NCBI GenBank assembly: GCA_017463245.1
Contig: JAFTPN010000049.1
Span: 1 to 64,000, forward strand
From: Clostridia bacterium
GTDB taxonomy: Bacteria > Bacillota > Clostridia > Christensenellales > Aristaeellaceae
Length of the DNA: 64,000 nt
Reading direction: 5' to 3'
Shown here: positions 1-8,922 of the stretch, in pieces
Layout: every line of letters begins with the position of its first letter
How positions within the stretch are numbered: the first letter of the stretch is position 1
The notes under the pieces: generated by a model
The model's database searches: none
The model's input: the letters and a program-made list of their open reading frames with translations, nothing else
What the model was told of the DNA's origin: nothing
Position numbers and translations under genes: made by a program

Positions 1-1
1 G

Positions 2-211
2 ATCGCCGAGGTGGGCGAAGTGATCGACATCGTGAAAAAGCATGGCGACACCGCCGCCTGCTCCGACCCCGACCTGCGCAAGGATCTGGTGGAGGAAATG
101 GCCGATGTGCTGATGTTCTACAACGATGTGATGCTTTGCTATGGCATCACCCCGGAAGAATTGCAGCAGTCTTACACCCGCAAGTTTGAAAAGAACATGA
201 CGCGCTGGTAA
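2..211 (+). CDS. MazG-like nucleotide pyrophosphohydrolase, C-terminal fragment (5' end outside window)
   Basis: The reading frame is open from the first bases, so only the last 69 residues are seen. They contain an EVGEV stretch and, about 25 residues later, DLVEEMADV. Together these match the two acidic EExxE / ExxD metal-binding helices of the all-alpha MazG-type NTP pyrophosphohydrolases. These enzymes hydrolyse nucleoside triphosphates to monophosphate and pyrophosphate with Mg2+, mostly for nucleotide-pool sanitation. The tail (RKFEKNMTRW) ends in a TAA just before a hairpin terminator. The gene converges on ftsH and has no visible functional link to it. The substrate cannot be assigned from a fragment. 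Confidence 0.75.
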   Translation: MAEVGEVIDIVKKHGDTAACSDPDLRKDLVEEMADVLMFYNDVMLCYGITPEELQQSYTRKFEKNMTRW

Positions 212-221
212 GCCAGCACAT

Positions 222-261
222 AAAACGCCTCCGCAGGCTCGTTCCCGCGGAGGCGCCTTTG
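222..261. terminator. bidirectional terminator between MazG-like gene and ftsH
   Basis: A 9-bp perfect stem (CGCCTCCGC at 226-234 with GCGGAGGCG at 247-255) is flanked by AAAA on one side and CCTTTGTT on the other. It sits between two converging genes and can serve both. Confidence 0.8.
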
Positions 262-2100
262 TTATTGATTCAGGATCGCCATGAACTCCTCGCCCGTAAT
301 GGTCTCCTTCTCGTAGAGGTACTTGGCCAGTTCATGCAGCTTGCCTTCGTTTTCCCGCAGGAGCTGCTCAGCCTTGTCATACTGTCTGCGCACCTGGGAA
401 ACCACCTTGCGGTCGATGGCTGCAGCCGTCTCCGACGAGCAGGCCAGGGAGGCGTCACCGCCCAGGTACTGGTTCTGCACGGTTTCCAGCGCCACCATGC
501 CAAATTCCTCACTCATGCCGTAGCGGGTGATCATCGCCCGCGCCAGCTTGGTAGCCTGCTCGATGTCATTGCTGGCGCCGGTGGTCACATTGCCAAACAC
601 GATCTTCTCCGCCGCCCGGCCGCCGGTCAGGGTGGCGATCTTGTTTTCCAGCTCCGTCTGGTTCATCAGGTTATGCTCTTCCGCATCCACCTGCATGGTG
701 TAGCCCAGGGCGCCAGAGGTGCGGGGAACGATGGTGATCTTCGTCACCGGAGCCGAGTGCGTCTGCAAGGCCGCCACCAGCGCGTGGCCGATCTCGTGGT
801 AGGCCACGATGGACTTCTCCTTGTCGGAAAGCACCTTGTTCTTCTTCTGCTGTCCGGCGATGACCACCTCCACGCTTTCCTCCAGGTCGGACTGGCTCAC
901 TTTATCCCGACCCAGCCGCACGGCACGAAGCGCTGCCTCGTTGATGATATTCGCCAGCTCCGCGCCGGACGCGCCGGAAGTAGCCCGGGCAATGGCGTTC
1001 ATGTCGATGTTCGGCTCCATGCACACCTTTTCGGCGTGTACCTTCAGAATGGCCTCGCGGCCCGTCAGGTCAGGCAGCTCCACAGGAACGCGCCGATCGA
1101 AACGACCAGGACGCAGCAGGGCGGGATCCAGGGTTTCCGGCCGGTTGGTAGCCGCCAGGATCACCACGCCCTTGCCGCCGTCAAAGCCGTCCATCTCCGT
1201 CAGCAGCTGGTTCAGGGTCTGCTCCCGCTCATCGTTGCCGCCCACGCCGTGACCATCGCGCTTCTTGCCGATGGTGTCGATCTCGTCAATGAACACGATG
1301 CAGGGTGCCTTTTCATTGGCCTGCTTGAACAGGTCGCGCACCTTGGCCGCGCCCATGCCAACAAACATCTCCACAAATTCCGAGCCGGAAATGGAGAAGA
1401 ACGGCACATTGGCTTCGCCAGCCACGGCCTTGGCCAGCATGGTTTTGCCCGTGCCAGGAGGACCCACCAGCAGCGCACCCTTGGGCATAGAGGCGCCGAT
1501 CTTCTTATACTTTTCAGGATCATGCAGGAAGTCCACGATCTCCATCAGGGATTCCTTGGCTTCCTCCTCGCCCGCCACATCCTTGAACTTGATGCTGGTG
1601 GTGGAGGGCACATACACCTTCGCGCTGGATTTGCCGAACTGCATCATGGGCATACCGCCCGCGCCAGATTTGTTCATGTGGCGGGTCAGCAGCCGCCCGA
1701 TGATCATGAAGAACGCAATGGGCATGATCCAGCTGACCAGAAAGCTGACGATGGGGTTGGCTTCTTCCTCCAGCACCTGGCCGAAGGCGCACCCGGAGGC
1801 ATAGAGCCTGTCCACCAGGCTGTCGTCATTAAAGGTCACGGTGCGGAACACCTGCGGCTCAGCCTCCGTACCCATGACGTAATAGATATAGTCCTTCTCC
1901 ACTTGCACCAGATGCACTTCCTTCGCATCCAGGTGTTTGAGGAAGGTGCCGTAGTCCACCTCCGTGATACGGCCTTCCATCACCGAAGGCACCACAATGA
2001 GATTGAACAGCAGCAAAACCGCCAGCATGATCAGATAGAAAGTCAAAACCGGCTTCTTGGGCGTTTTCACCATTTTCATCGCTTGCACTCCCCTTTCCAT
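262..2100 (-). CDS. ftsH: ATP-dependent zinc metalloprotease FtsH
   Basis: Membrane-anchored AAA+ protease of 612 residues, a usual length for the family. TM1 lies near residues 19-39, a short FtsH_ext domain follows, and TM2 lies near 117-136. The AAA module has Walker A GPPGTGKT at 213-220, Walker B FIDEID, and an arginine-finger region (RPGRFDRR). The M41 protease has the zinc motif HEIGH near 437. The start at 2100 has AAAGGAG seven bases upstream; an internal Met at residue 8 has no such site. The family degrades unassembled membrane proteins and short-lived regulators. It lies 87 bp downstream of the exopolysaccharide operon, behind a terminator, so it is probably transcribed separately. 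The C-terminus is short, ending soon after the protease domain. Identity is secure; whether it is the only FtsH of the cell is unknown. Confidence 0.97.
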   Translation of the reverse strand: MERGVQAMKMVKTPKKPVLTFYLIMLAVLLLFNLIVVPSVMEGRITEVDYGTFLKHLDAKEVHLVQVEKDYIYYVMGTEAEPQVFRTVTFNDDSLVDRLYASGCAFGQVLEEEANPIVSFLVSWIMPIAFFMIIGRLLTRHMNKSGAGGMPMMQFGKSSAKVYVPSTTSIKFKDVAGEEEAKESLMEIVDFLHDPEKYKKIGASMPKGALLVGPPGTGKTMLAKAVAGEANVPFFSISGSEFVEMFVGMGAAKVRDLFKQANEKAPCIVFIDEIDTIGKKRDGHGVGGNDEREQTLNQLLTEMDGFDGGKGVVILAATNRPETLDPALLRPGRFDRRVPVELPDLTGREAILKVHAEKVCMEPNIDMNAIARATSGASGAELANIINEAALRAVRLGRDKVSQSDLEESVEVVIAGQQKKNKVLSDKEKSIVAYHEIGHALVAALQTHSAPVTKITIVPRTSGALGYTMQVDAEEHNLMNQTELENKIATLTGGRAAEKIVFGNVTTGASNDIEQATKLARAMITRYGMSEEFGMVALETVQNQYLGGDASLACSSETAAAIDRKVVSQVRRQYDKAEQLLRENEGKLHELAKYLYEKETITGEEFMAILNQ

Positions 2101-2167
2101 GTTTCTCCTTTATGGTAGGGTTGCAAAATGAACTGAAAATAAACTAATGTGAAATGAATCGTTAATA

Positions 2168-2200
2168 AAAAAGAAAACGGCAGCAGATCACATCTCTGCC
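2168..2200 (-). terminator. terminator of exopolysaccharide operon
   Basis: On the minus strand a CGGCAGAGAT / ATCTGCTGCCG stem with one bulged base is followed by TTTTCTTTTTT. It overlaps the stop codon of the last glycosyltransferase gene, which marks the 3' end of the long operon. Confidence 0.75.
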
Positions 2201-3366
2201 GCCGCTTGTTCTGGTCTGTGCAGGCTGTTGGCCTGCAAAAATCCTTCCGTGGTCTGATCCTCCGTCATGGCGCAGGCCAGGGCGTAGGCATTGTCGATGA
2301 GCCTGCACCGCTCCTCCTGCGTCAGGTTTGCAATGCGGTTCAGCAGCGCTACAAGGGCGTCTGCATCACCCGGCGGGAGCAGGAAGCCATTCTCCCCGTC
2401 CCGGATCAGCCCGTCAAAGCCCTCGCCCCGGCTGGCAATGGGGATGCACCCCTGCGCCATGGCCTCCAGGTACACCATGCCATAGGTCTCCGGGCTGCTC
2501 ACCATGGCGAAGATGTCCGCCTGCTTCATGCGCTGCAGGGCTTCTTCCCTGGGCAGCCAGCCGGTGAAGGTGATGTTCCCGCATCCACCGGCCATTTCTT
2601 CCAGCCGCTGGCGCTCCTGTCCGTCGCCCACGATGGTCAGCTCCGCGTCCTTCCCCAGGCGCTTCACCGTTTCGATCAGCGTGTCCACGTTCTTCAGCGG
2701 GATCAATTGTCCCACGTAGATCAGCTTCAGGCCGCCGGGCTGCTGCTTCTTGGCTTCGATCTCCGTCGGGCTGCCCAGCAGCTCCGCCTCAATGCCAGTA
2801 TACACCGGCACCGGCATTCTGCCGCAGCTGGTCAGGAATTCCCGCACCCGCTTGTTGCGGCAGCCCCAGGTGTTCAGCCTGCTGATGAACCGCAGCATCT
2901 TCCCGTGCTTGTCGCGCCCACGCAAAAGCGTGCAGTCCATGTTGTGGAAGTCGCCCAGGGTGCATGGGCAGTCGGCGAATATCTCCCCCAGCCCGGTGAA
3001 GGTGGTGGGAAAATGCACAAACACCTTGTCTGCCGTCCAGCCCAGCTCCTTCTTCATCCGGCGCAGCTGGGCGTTGATGATCCACGCCTGAAACCACTCG
3101 GGGTAGAATCGCCGGGGCGTAAGCATCTGATACTGAATCAGCCGTACCGGAACGCCCTCTATCTCATAGCCTTGCATCACAGGCCATATGTGGCGCAGAT
3201 GACCGATGCTGAACTCCTTCACCGGCCAATAGGACAAATGCACCACCTGCACCCGGTGTCCCTTTTCCACCAGCTTCTTGGCGAAATAGTGGATCACCTT
3301 GGTGTCCTGCGTCAGCCCGATCTCCTTTGGCGAGGGGTAATGATGGGTGTAGACGATGATATTCAT
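2188..3366 (-). CDS. GT4-family glycosyltransferase (last gene of exopolysaccharide operon)
   Basis: 392-residue GT-B fold transferase. The N-terminal Rossmann half begins MNIIVYTHHYP. The C-terminal half carries LIYVGQLIPLKN, TIVGDGQE and an acidic region with SSPETYGMVYLEAMAQG, the E-x7-E nucleotide-sugar-binding signature of retaining GT4 enzymes. The frame is open further upstream, but those residues overlap the preceding gene. The Met at 3366 starts one base after that gene's TGA and its residues fit the family N-terminus. It would add one sugar to the lipid-linked repeat unit at the cytoplasmic face. The sugar donor and acceptor cannot be inferred. Confidence 0.9.
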   Translation of the reverse strand: MNIIVYTHHYPSPKEIGLTQDTKVIHYFAKKLVEKGHRVQVVHLSYWPVKEFSIGHLRHIWPVMQGYEIEGVPVRLIQYQMLTPRRFYPEWFQAWIINAQLRRMKKELGWTADKVFVHFPTTFTGLGEIFADCPCTLGDFHNMDCTLLRGRDKHGKMLRFISRLNTWGCRNKRVREFLTSCGRMPVPVYTGIEAELLGSPTEIEAKKQQPGGLKLIYVGQLIPLKNVDTLIETVKRLGKDAELTIVGDGQERQRLEEMAGGCGNITFTGWLPREEALQRMKQADIFAMVSSPETYGMVYLEAMAQGCIPIASRGEGFDGLIRDGENGFLLPPGDADALVALLNRIANLTQEERCRLIDNAYALACAMTEDQTTEGFLQANSLHRPEQAAAEM

Positions 3367-3367
3367 G

Positions 3368-3943
3368 TCACGCCTCCGCCCCATGTTTCTTCTCAAACTG
3401 TTCCCATGCCTGCCTGATCCTGCGGGCGTCAAAGCGGTCATCCACCTCCACCTGAGCCGAAGCCGCCAGCTGCCTGGCGATCACGTCATCAAAGGAGCCG
3501 ATCACTTTGGCGGGGGTGCCGCCCACCACCGTTCCCGGCGGCACGTCCTTGGTCACAATGCTCCCCGCCGCCACAATGGCATTGGGGCCGATCTTCACCC
3601 CGGGCAGGATCTTCGCGCTGTGGCCGATGAACACATTGTCCATCACCTCAATGCACTCCAGGTTCTGGCAGCACGGTCCCCTGCCCATGCGGTTGGCCAG
3701 CAGGTAGATCACATCATGGTTGATAAAGGTCACGTCCGCTGCCACCACCACATTGTTGTGCAGGCGGATGCACTTCGGGTCAGAGGGCAAACGGCGGGGC
3801 TGCCAGAAAAGATCCTCACCGCAGGCGTCAAACACCTGATGCTTCAGGATGTACTTTTTCCGGCTGCGCGCCAGGGGCAGCAGGTAGAAATACGCATTGC
3901 GCGCCGCTTGCTTCAGCAGCGTTTTCACCTCACCTTTTTTCAC
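3368..3943 (-). CDS. left-handed beta-helix (hexapeptide) O-acetyltransferase
   Basis: 191-residue acyltransferase of the WbbJ/LacA/CysE superfamily. Imperfect hexapeptide turns run through the second half (NVVVAADVTFINHDVIY, DNVFIGHSAKILPGVKIG, NAIVAAGSIVTKDVPPGT). They end in the conserved VVGGTPAKVI turn that closes acetyl-CoA-dependent sugar acetyltransferases. The start is a GTG at 3943 with GAGAGG seven bases upstream; no in-frame ATG is better placed. Within a polysaccharide operon it most likely acetylates a repeat-unit sugar. Acceptor identity is inference. Confidence 0.88.
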   Translation of the reverse strand: MKKGEVKTLLKQAARNAYFYLLPLARSRKKYILKHQVFDACGEDLFWQPRRLPSDPKCIRLHNNVVVAADVTFINHDVIYLLANRMGRGPCCQNLECIEVMDNVFIGHSAKILPGVKIGPNAIVAAGSIVTKDVPPGTVVGGTPAKVIGSFDDVIARQLAASAQVEVDDRFDARRIRQAWEQFEKKHGAEA

Positions 3944-3957
3944 CGTGCATCCTCTCC

Positions 3958-4443
3958 TCAGCCCATCAGGCTCTGAATATACCCGTCAATATCATTCACA
4001 ATGGTCTGCGTGTTGGACTCATAGCTGCGGAAGGTCATGGTCTTGGCTTTTTCCACCGCCTCGTCCAATTGATCCGGATCCATGCAGGGCAGCACCAGGT
4101 CAAGCCCGGCAAACATATCCAGAATCTGCAATTGGTGGTCGTCCACGTGCTCTCCATACTGGGCGCGGCGGGGCACCACGATCACCTTCTTGCCCAGCTT
4201 CACCGCCTTGATGATCGCCCCGGTGCCGCCATGGGTGATGATGATATCCGCCCTCTTCATTTCCTGATTGAAGCGCTCCGTGTCCATGAAGCTTTCGCTG
4301 GGGAACTTCTGGGGCATGTAGCTGCTGGCGCCCCGCTGGGCAAAGATATCCCCGGTGATCTTCCCCTCTGCCACCAGCTTATCCACACTTTGCAGCAGCC
4401 GGTCGAAGGGAAACTTCTGCGAACCAAGCACGATAAAGATCAT
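3958..4443 (-). CDS. PssE/Alg13-like catalytic subunit of a split GT28-type glycosyltransferase
   Basis: 161 residues beginning MIFIVLGSQKFPFDRLL, the typical start of the UDP-sugar-binding half of MurG/Alg13/PssE enzymes. The GT28 C-domain signature ADIIITHGGTGAIIKAVKLG is present. The ATG at 4443 overlaps the stop of the upstream pssD-like gene in a TGATG junction, so translation is probably coupled. Alg13/Alg14 and PssE/PssD pairs are known to work as obligate heterodimers, with this subunit binding the nucleotide sugar. The open frame extends 19 codons further upstream into pssD and is not used here. Confidence 0.9.
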   Translation of the reverse strand: MIFIVLGSQKFPFDRLLQSVDKLVAEGKITGDIFAQRGASSYMPQKFPSESFMDTERFNQEMKRADIIITHGGTGAIIKAVKLGKKVIVVPRRAQYGEHVDDHQLQILDMFAGLDLVLPCMDPDQLDEAVEKAKTMTFRSYESNTQTIVNDIDGYIQSLMG

Positions 4444-4898
4444 CAGTAGATCCCTCCCCGATACACGGCCTTGGGGTACACCTTCAGCATACTTTCCCAT
4501 TGCACATAAAACCTGTCAGCAAACCGATACAGGAACCGCCCCGTCAGGTTGCCGCTGGTCACCTTGGCAAAGGATTCGATGAACACAAGCTTTCTCCTGA
4601 ACAGCTTGGCGATCAGGCAAAAGGGTATCACCGCCAGCGCCCCGGTGGAAACCACCACGTCCGGCCGCTCCTTCAAAAACACCCATAGCTCCTTGCAGGC
4701 GATGACCAGCATTTTCGGCAGAAAGGCCGGCTCATGCCGGTTCACCTGCGGCACATAATAGGTGGTCTGCCCGGTAGGTGAAGCCTTGTAGGCAGTCTTT
4801 TCCGTGATCACGCAGCAGGGATATTTCTCCATCAGCGGCCTCAGCATCATCAACTGCTCCAAATGTCCGCCGGAGGAAGCAATAAATGCGATCTTCAT
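4443..4898 (-). CDS. PssD/Alg14-like membrane-anchor/acceptor subunit of a split glycosyltransferase
   Basis: 151 residues. The start MKIAFIASSGGHLEQLMML matches the Alg14/PssD family, where SGGH sits in the active cleft. A hydrophobic helix (TGALAVIPFCLIAKLF) and the conserved FIESFAKV with a later FYVQW complete the signature. The ATG at 4898 has GAGGAG six bases upstream; a TTG six bases earlier touches the ribosome site and is unlikely. It would anchor the PssE-like partner to the membrane and help bind the lipid-linked acceptor. The close TGATG coupling supports a heterodimer. Confidence 0.9.
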   Translation of the reverse strand: MKIAFIASSGGHLEQLMMLRPLMEKYPCCVITEKTAYKASPTGQTTYYVPQVNRHEPAFLPKMLVIACKELWVFLKERPDVVVSTGALAVIPFCLIAKLFRRKLVFIESFAKVTSGNLTGRFLYRFADRFYVQWESMLKVYPKAVYRGGIY

Positions 4899-4913
4899 AG
4901 GCAACTCCTCGGT

Positions 4914-5573
4914 TCACTTCGTTTTCACAAACAGCTTGTAGCCGCCCCAGCCCAGCACCGCGCCCAGGGCATTGGCCACCAGATCCTCCAGGTCACACTC
5001 GCCAATGCGCAGCACGTACTGGATGGACTCAATGGACGTGGTGAACACAATGCCTGCCACCAGCACATACAATATCCTGTCGCTCTTCTTCGGGCAGCAG
5101 CCCGCCATGCAAAAGCCAAAGGGCAGGAACAGTGCAATGTTTTGCAGCACATGCCCCAGCGGCTCCACCGAGCCTGTGGTGAACGCACTCTGAATCTTGT
5201 AGAACCCAAAGAGAATCTTCGTGCTGCTGGTACCATCGCGGGAGAACAGCGTTATGTAGCCAATGGCCAGCAGGAAAACCACAAACAGCGCCACCATCAG
5301 CTTGTTCACCCGCTGCGCATACCGGCGCAGACCGCGCACACCCATGGCGATCAGCCCAAAGGGGAATATCACCGAAAACAGCAGCAAAATGTCCTGGGGG
5401 CCGCCCAGGATGTGGGTACACATCCGCAGCACCACACAGATCACCACCGCCACCGGCAGCAGGATCAGCGCAATGTGGGTGGGCTTGGCTGTCACCCGGG
5501 GATGATCCATCAGCATCTGCAAGCCCAGCAGACAGCCGCATACAACAAAGGTGTACATCATGAAAAGGGGCAT
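4914..5573 (-). CDS. VanZ-like integral membrane protein
   Basis: 219 residues with about six predicted membrane helices. The C-terminal half carries the VanZ-family pattern: a polar GHVLQNIALFLPFGF segment, then TTSIESIQYVLRIGECDLEDLVANALGAVLG, where the acidic ECDLEDLVAN is family-typical. VanZ proteins are named for teicoplanin resistance, but many homologues sit in envelope-polysaccharide clusters with unknown biochemical role. The start has AAGGAG eight bases upstream. Nothing here indicates a vancomycin operon, so an envelope-related role is inferred from position only. Confidence 0.85.
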   Translation of the reverse strand: MPLFMMYTFVVCGCLLGLQMLMDHPRVTAKPTHIALILLPVAVVICVVLRMCTHILGGPQDILLLFSVIFPFGLIAMGVRGLRRYAQRVNKLMVALFVVFLLAIGYITLFSRDGTSSTKILFGFYKIQSAFTTGSVEPLGHVLQNIALFLPFGFCMAGCCPKKSDRILYVLVAGIVFTTSIESIQYVLRIGECDLEDLVANALGAVLGWGGYKLFVKTK

Positions 5574-5585
5574 GGTCGATTCTCC

Positions 5586-6266
5586 TTAGCGGTCATAGAA
5601 TGCGAGGGTGGTATCGTCAATGGACAAACGCGGCAGGGTGAAAGGATCGCTGTGGTTTCCCCGCAGCAGCGGCCTGCCCTTCACAGCATAGGCCAGCGCA
5701 TAGCCCGCCTCCTGCATCAGTTCCAGCGTGGTCTCGTTATAGGAACCAAAGGGATAGGCAAAATACTTGCAAGGCTTGCCCAGCAGCTTTTCCAGCGCAG
5801 CCTTGGAATCCACCAGTTCATGGCGCTGCTTGTCCCTGTCTGCCTGCCCCATGCGGGTGTGATCCGTGCCATGGGAGCCGATGGTCACCAGCGGGTCGGC
5901 TGCCAGTTCCAGCAGCTGAGCGGTGGTCAGGTAGCCGGGCTGATCCAGCTTCTCCGTCAGCACAAAGGCCGTAAAGGGGATGCCCTTAGCCTTCAGGAAG
6001 GGGTACGCAATGGTGTACACGTCCTCCAGCCCATCGTCGAAGGTGATGGCCGCCTGCCCGCCGGGGCGCTTGGGCTGCCCCATTTCCGTGAGGGAAATAT
6101 ACGGGCCATGCCGCATCACAAAATCATAGAACTTCTCCGTGTCCAGCTTGCGCCCGGTCAGTTCCACCGCCGGGCGGCTGGACACATTGTGAAAGGCGTA
6201 AATCCTGTCGTTGGGCAAATGCAAAAGAAGGTTCAGGTATGCCTTTTTAAGATTGCGTTTCAGCAT
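5586..6266 (-). CDS. NodB-type polysaccharide deacetylase
   Basis: 226-residue carbohydrate-esterase-4 protein. Motif 1 TFDDG holds the catalytic base Asp and the first metal Asp. Motif 2 SHGTDH carries the two metal histidines, and YPFGSYNETT fits motif 3. There is no classical signal peptide; the N-terminus is basic and amphipathic (MLKRNLKKAYLNLLLHL), so it may sit at the membrane or act inside the cell. The start has GGGAGG six bases upstream and overlaps the end of the upstream glycosyltransferase by 20 bp. It probably removes N-acetyl groups from a HexNAc in the polysaccharide, as IcaB/PgaB-type enzymes do. Substrate is inferred. Confidence 0.9.
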   Translation of the reverse strand: MLKRNLKKAYLNLLLHLPNDRIYAFHNVSSRPAVELTGRKLDTEKFYDFVMRHGPYISLTEMGQPKRPGGQAAITFDDGLEDVYTIAYPFLKAKGIPFTAFVLTEKLDQPGYLTTAQLLELAADPLVTIGSHGTDHTRMGQADRDKQRHELVDSKAALEKLLGKPCKYFAYPFGSYNETTLELMQEAGYALAYAVKGRPLLRGNHSDPFTLPRLSIDDTTLAFYDR

Positions 6267-7377
6267 GATGCGCCTCCCGGGTCAACGTCACAAAGCGCTC
6301 CGCGCAAATGCGCCAGGAGAAGCGTTCCAGCAGCAGGCGGGAGCTTTCCGCCAGGTCGGCTTCCGCAGGCTTCTCCCCGCAGACCCACGCCCCTGCCTGC
6401 TCCAGGCTGTCGCACAGGCAATGCCCGGCCAGCCCCTGCAAAATGGCATCCGGCCCGGGGGCATGCAGCGCCGCTGCGGAAGAGCGGTAATACACCGCCT
6501 CCATCAGCGCCATGCCGAAGATCTCCCGCTCGCAGATATTCAAGAAATAGTCCGCGATCCAATGGATCTCCCACATCTGCTCGTAGGGCACCCGCTCGAT
6601 CATCTGCACCTGCTCCTGCAAGCCCATTTCGGCGATCTTCGCCTCGATCTTCTCCTGCAGGTAGCCCTCGCCCACCATCAGCAGCTTCACATCCTTGCGC
6701 TGACGGATGTCACCCAGCAGCTCCACCACCTCCACCGGGTGCTTTTCCGGCTTCAGCCTCCCCACAAAGCTGACGATCACATCCTCCGGCGCATAGCCAT
6801 AGCGGCGGCGCAGCTCGTTGCGGTCGTGCTGGGCATAGTCGGTCTTAAGCTTGGAGGCATCCAGTCCCACCGGGGCAATGGTGCAGTTGCACACGCCCAG
6901 GGCGGCCAGCTCATCCTTCACGGCGGCGGACTTGGCCATCACCGGCAGGCGCTTGTAAATTTGCAGCGTTCCCGCCTTGAAGAACACATCCATTACCCTG
7001 GATTTCAGGTTCCGCTGGGCGCTGTGGGCAATGCCGATATAGGGCACAAACGCAATGCCATGCCTGCGGCAAAAGCGTTCAATATGCGGCAAAAAGAGCT
7101 GCGTATCCGCAAAGAGCAACAGGCCGTCCAGCCCGGCGTCCAGCTCCTTCGCCTGCATGATGCCATGCACGCCGATGGCAGGCACCGGGATATAGCGGAT
7201 CTTCAACCCCTCACCCAGCTGCTCGCAGCTGCGGGGCTTATCCTTCGCCACGCATTTGTAAATGGTGACCCGGTGACCCATGCTGACCAGCTGCTTTCCC
7301 AGGCCGATCTCCTGGCTGTGGTAAAAGCCCTTCTTGCCAAAGCCACCGATGATGGTCACCAATATGCCCAGATGCAT
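6247..7377 (-). CDS. GT4-family glycosyltransferase
   Basis: 376-residue GT-B enzyme. The N-domain has a glycine-rich loop (MHLGILVTIIGGFGKKGFYH) and the C-domain has VSFVGRLKPEKHPVEVVELL, LLMVGEGY and CEREIFGMALMEAVYY, the last fitting the GT4 E-x7-E site. The start at 7377 has GGGAGG seven bases upstream; the Met six codons earlier lies over the ribosome-binding region. Its 3' end overlaps the deacetylase start by 20 bp. It likely adds a repeat-unit sugar; specificity cannot be read. Confidence 0.88.
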   Translation of the reverse strand: MHLGILVTIIGGFGKKGFYHSQEIGLGKQLVSMGHRVTIYKCVAKDKPRSCEQLGEGLKIRYIPVPAIGVHGIMQAKELDAGLDGLLLFADTQLFLPHIERFCRRHGIAFVPYIGIAHSAQRNLKSRVMDVFFKAGTLQIYKRLPVMAKSAAVKDELAALGVCNCTIAPVGLDASKLKTDYAQHDRNELRRRYGYAPEDVIVSFVGRLKPEKHPVEVVELLGDIRQRKDVKLLMVGEGYLQEKIEAKIAEMGLQEQVQMIERVPYEQMWEIHWIADYFLNICEREIFGMALMEAVYYRSSAAALHAPGPDAILQGLAGHCLCDSLEQAGAWVCGEKPAEADLAESSRLLLERFSWRICAERFVTLTREAHHAETQS

Positions 7378-7398
7378 CCCTACGCCTCCCTGCATTTC

Positions 7399-8922
7399 TC
7401 ACTTGCGGAACCGTTTCAGCACCATGCGCCATTCTGCCGGGGTGAACACCACCGCCAGATGCACCACCCCGCCGATAGCGGCATACACCGCCACACACAG
7501 GATCAGCCCCAGCCAGCTATCCGGCATATACAGCCTGGAGAAGCCCGTGAACAGCCCCGTGATGATGGCGCAGGACAGCACATTGCGCAAAATCTGCGGA
7601 TAGAACGTCCCCAGCGGTCGGTGCAGCACATGCGCCATATACAGTGGGTTCGACACAAAGTTGATGAAGCCCACCAGCACCACCGTTGTCCACACCACCG
7701 CATCGATGCCCATGTCGGTGTAGCGGATCAGCAGGAACATCCCCACCACGTTCATCACACCGGTGACAATGGTCACCACGCAGGGCACCTTCTGCTTCAC
7801 GGTGAGGGTATAGATGTAATACAGCGGCTTCATGGAACCGCTGGCCACGCTGGTCATCACGGTGATCACCGTGAGGCGGTACACCAGCGCAATGTCCTCC
7901 CCGGGGATCCAAAGCCTGTAATAGGCCATGCCCAGGGCAAAGAAGCCCGCAAAGGCCAGGTTGGCCAGCATACCGGAAAGCTTCATGGACAGCTTCAGCT
8001 CCCGCAAAAGCTTATCCATCTTGTTTTCCGCATAGGAGCGCAGCAGCATGGGCTGAAAAGCCTGCGCCACCACCTGATACATACTGTGGAAGATCAGGTC
8101 GATGCTCTTGGCAATGGCCAGCTGCCCCATGGCCAGGGGCGTGAGCATCAGGTTGCAGATGGCCAAGTCCAGGCCATTGTGCAAAAGCGCCCCCAGATCA
8201 TTGGCCGAGGACCAGATGCCGTCCCCCACCAGCTTCTTCACCGTATCCCGGCTGAAGGCGCTCCGGCTTACCCGAAGCTCCGGGGTATAGCGCCGGGTGA
8301 TCCACACATTGGAACTCACCACCACCGCGCCCGCTGCCAGCAAACCTAAGCCCACATAGGCCACCCGGGGCTGGAGGAAGCGGTAAATCACCACCAGCAG
8401 CAGCGCCTCTGCCACATAGGACAAAAGCTTGAATACGCCCACCACATCCAGCCGGTTGGCAATGTGCGCCCCCGCACCATACACCGTGAACACCGTTACC
8501 AGCAGGAAGTTGATGAACACGATCAGGAACAGCAGCTTCACATCCCCCACCAGCTCCGGCGGGATCACAAAGATTTTTTCCAGAAAGAAAATGCACCCCA
8601 CCGCCACGGCCACCACCAGGCCGCCCAGCACCACATCGCCATAGAAGGTGGAGGAAAAGAACACATTGGCTTTTTTCATGTCGCCATTGTGATAGGCCAC
8701 CGCTATGTGCCTGGATGCAAAGGAATTCAGCGCCAGGGTGATGATGGTGGCGTACTGGGCAATATTCTTGGCCAGGGATACAAAGCCATAAGCCGCCGTA
8801 CCCACCGTGCTGGTGATGAAGGGCGTCAGCAGCAGGGTGATCATGTAGTTGATCACAAAGGCCGCGCCGGTGATGAGCATCGTGCGCAAAAGCCGCTTCA
8901 TGTTGGAACCCTCGGCCTTCAC
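7399..8922 (-). CDS. Wzx-like polysaccharide flippase (MOP superfamily)
   Basis: 507 residues with 12-14 hydrophobic segments spread over the full length, starting KRLLRTMLITGAAFVINYMITLLL. This is the pattern of PST/MATE-like repeat-unit exporters. It would flip the undecaprenyl-linked unit across the membrane. The start is a GTG that overlaps the preceding stop as GTGA, with AAGGAG nine bases upstream; an ATG seven codons later is a weaker alternative. Position between a Wzy-like polymerase and glycosyltransferases supports the role. Confidence 0.88.
   Translation of the reverse strand: MKAEGSNMKRLLRTMLITGAAFVINYMITLLLTPFITSTVGTAAYGFVSLAKNIAQYATIITLALNSFASRHIAVAYHNGDMKKANVFFSSTFYGDVVLGGLVVAVAVGCIFFLEKIFVIPPELVGDVKLLFLIVFINFLLVTVFTVYGAGAHIANRLDVVGVFKLLSYVAEALLLVVIYRFLQPRVAYVGLGLLAAGAVVVSSNVWITRRYTPELRVSRSAFSRDTVKKLVGDGIWSSANDLGALLHNGLDLAICNLMLTPLAMGQLAIAKSIDLIFHSMYQVVAQAFQPMLLRSYAENKMDKLLRELKLSMKLSGMLANLAFAGFFALGMAYYRLWIPGEDIALVYRLTVITVMTSVASGSMKPLYYIYTLTVKQKVPCVVTIVTGVMNVVGMFLLIRYTDMGIDAVVWTTVVLVGFINFVSNPLYMAHVLHRPLGTFYPQILRNVLSCAIITGLFTGFSRLYMPDSWLGLILCVAVYAAIGGVVHLAVVFTPAEWRMVLKRFRK

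Noticed and set aside
259..2118. A 619-codon open frame antisense to ftsH
   Set aside because: It mirrors the GC-rich codon pattern of ftsH, has His/Gln/Leu-rich shadow composition and no family match; ftsH on the other strand is certain.
4914..5573. Glycopeptide resistance (vanZ)
   Set aside because: No vanHAX or vanRS genes; VanZ-like proteins are common in envelope-polysaccharide clusters.
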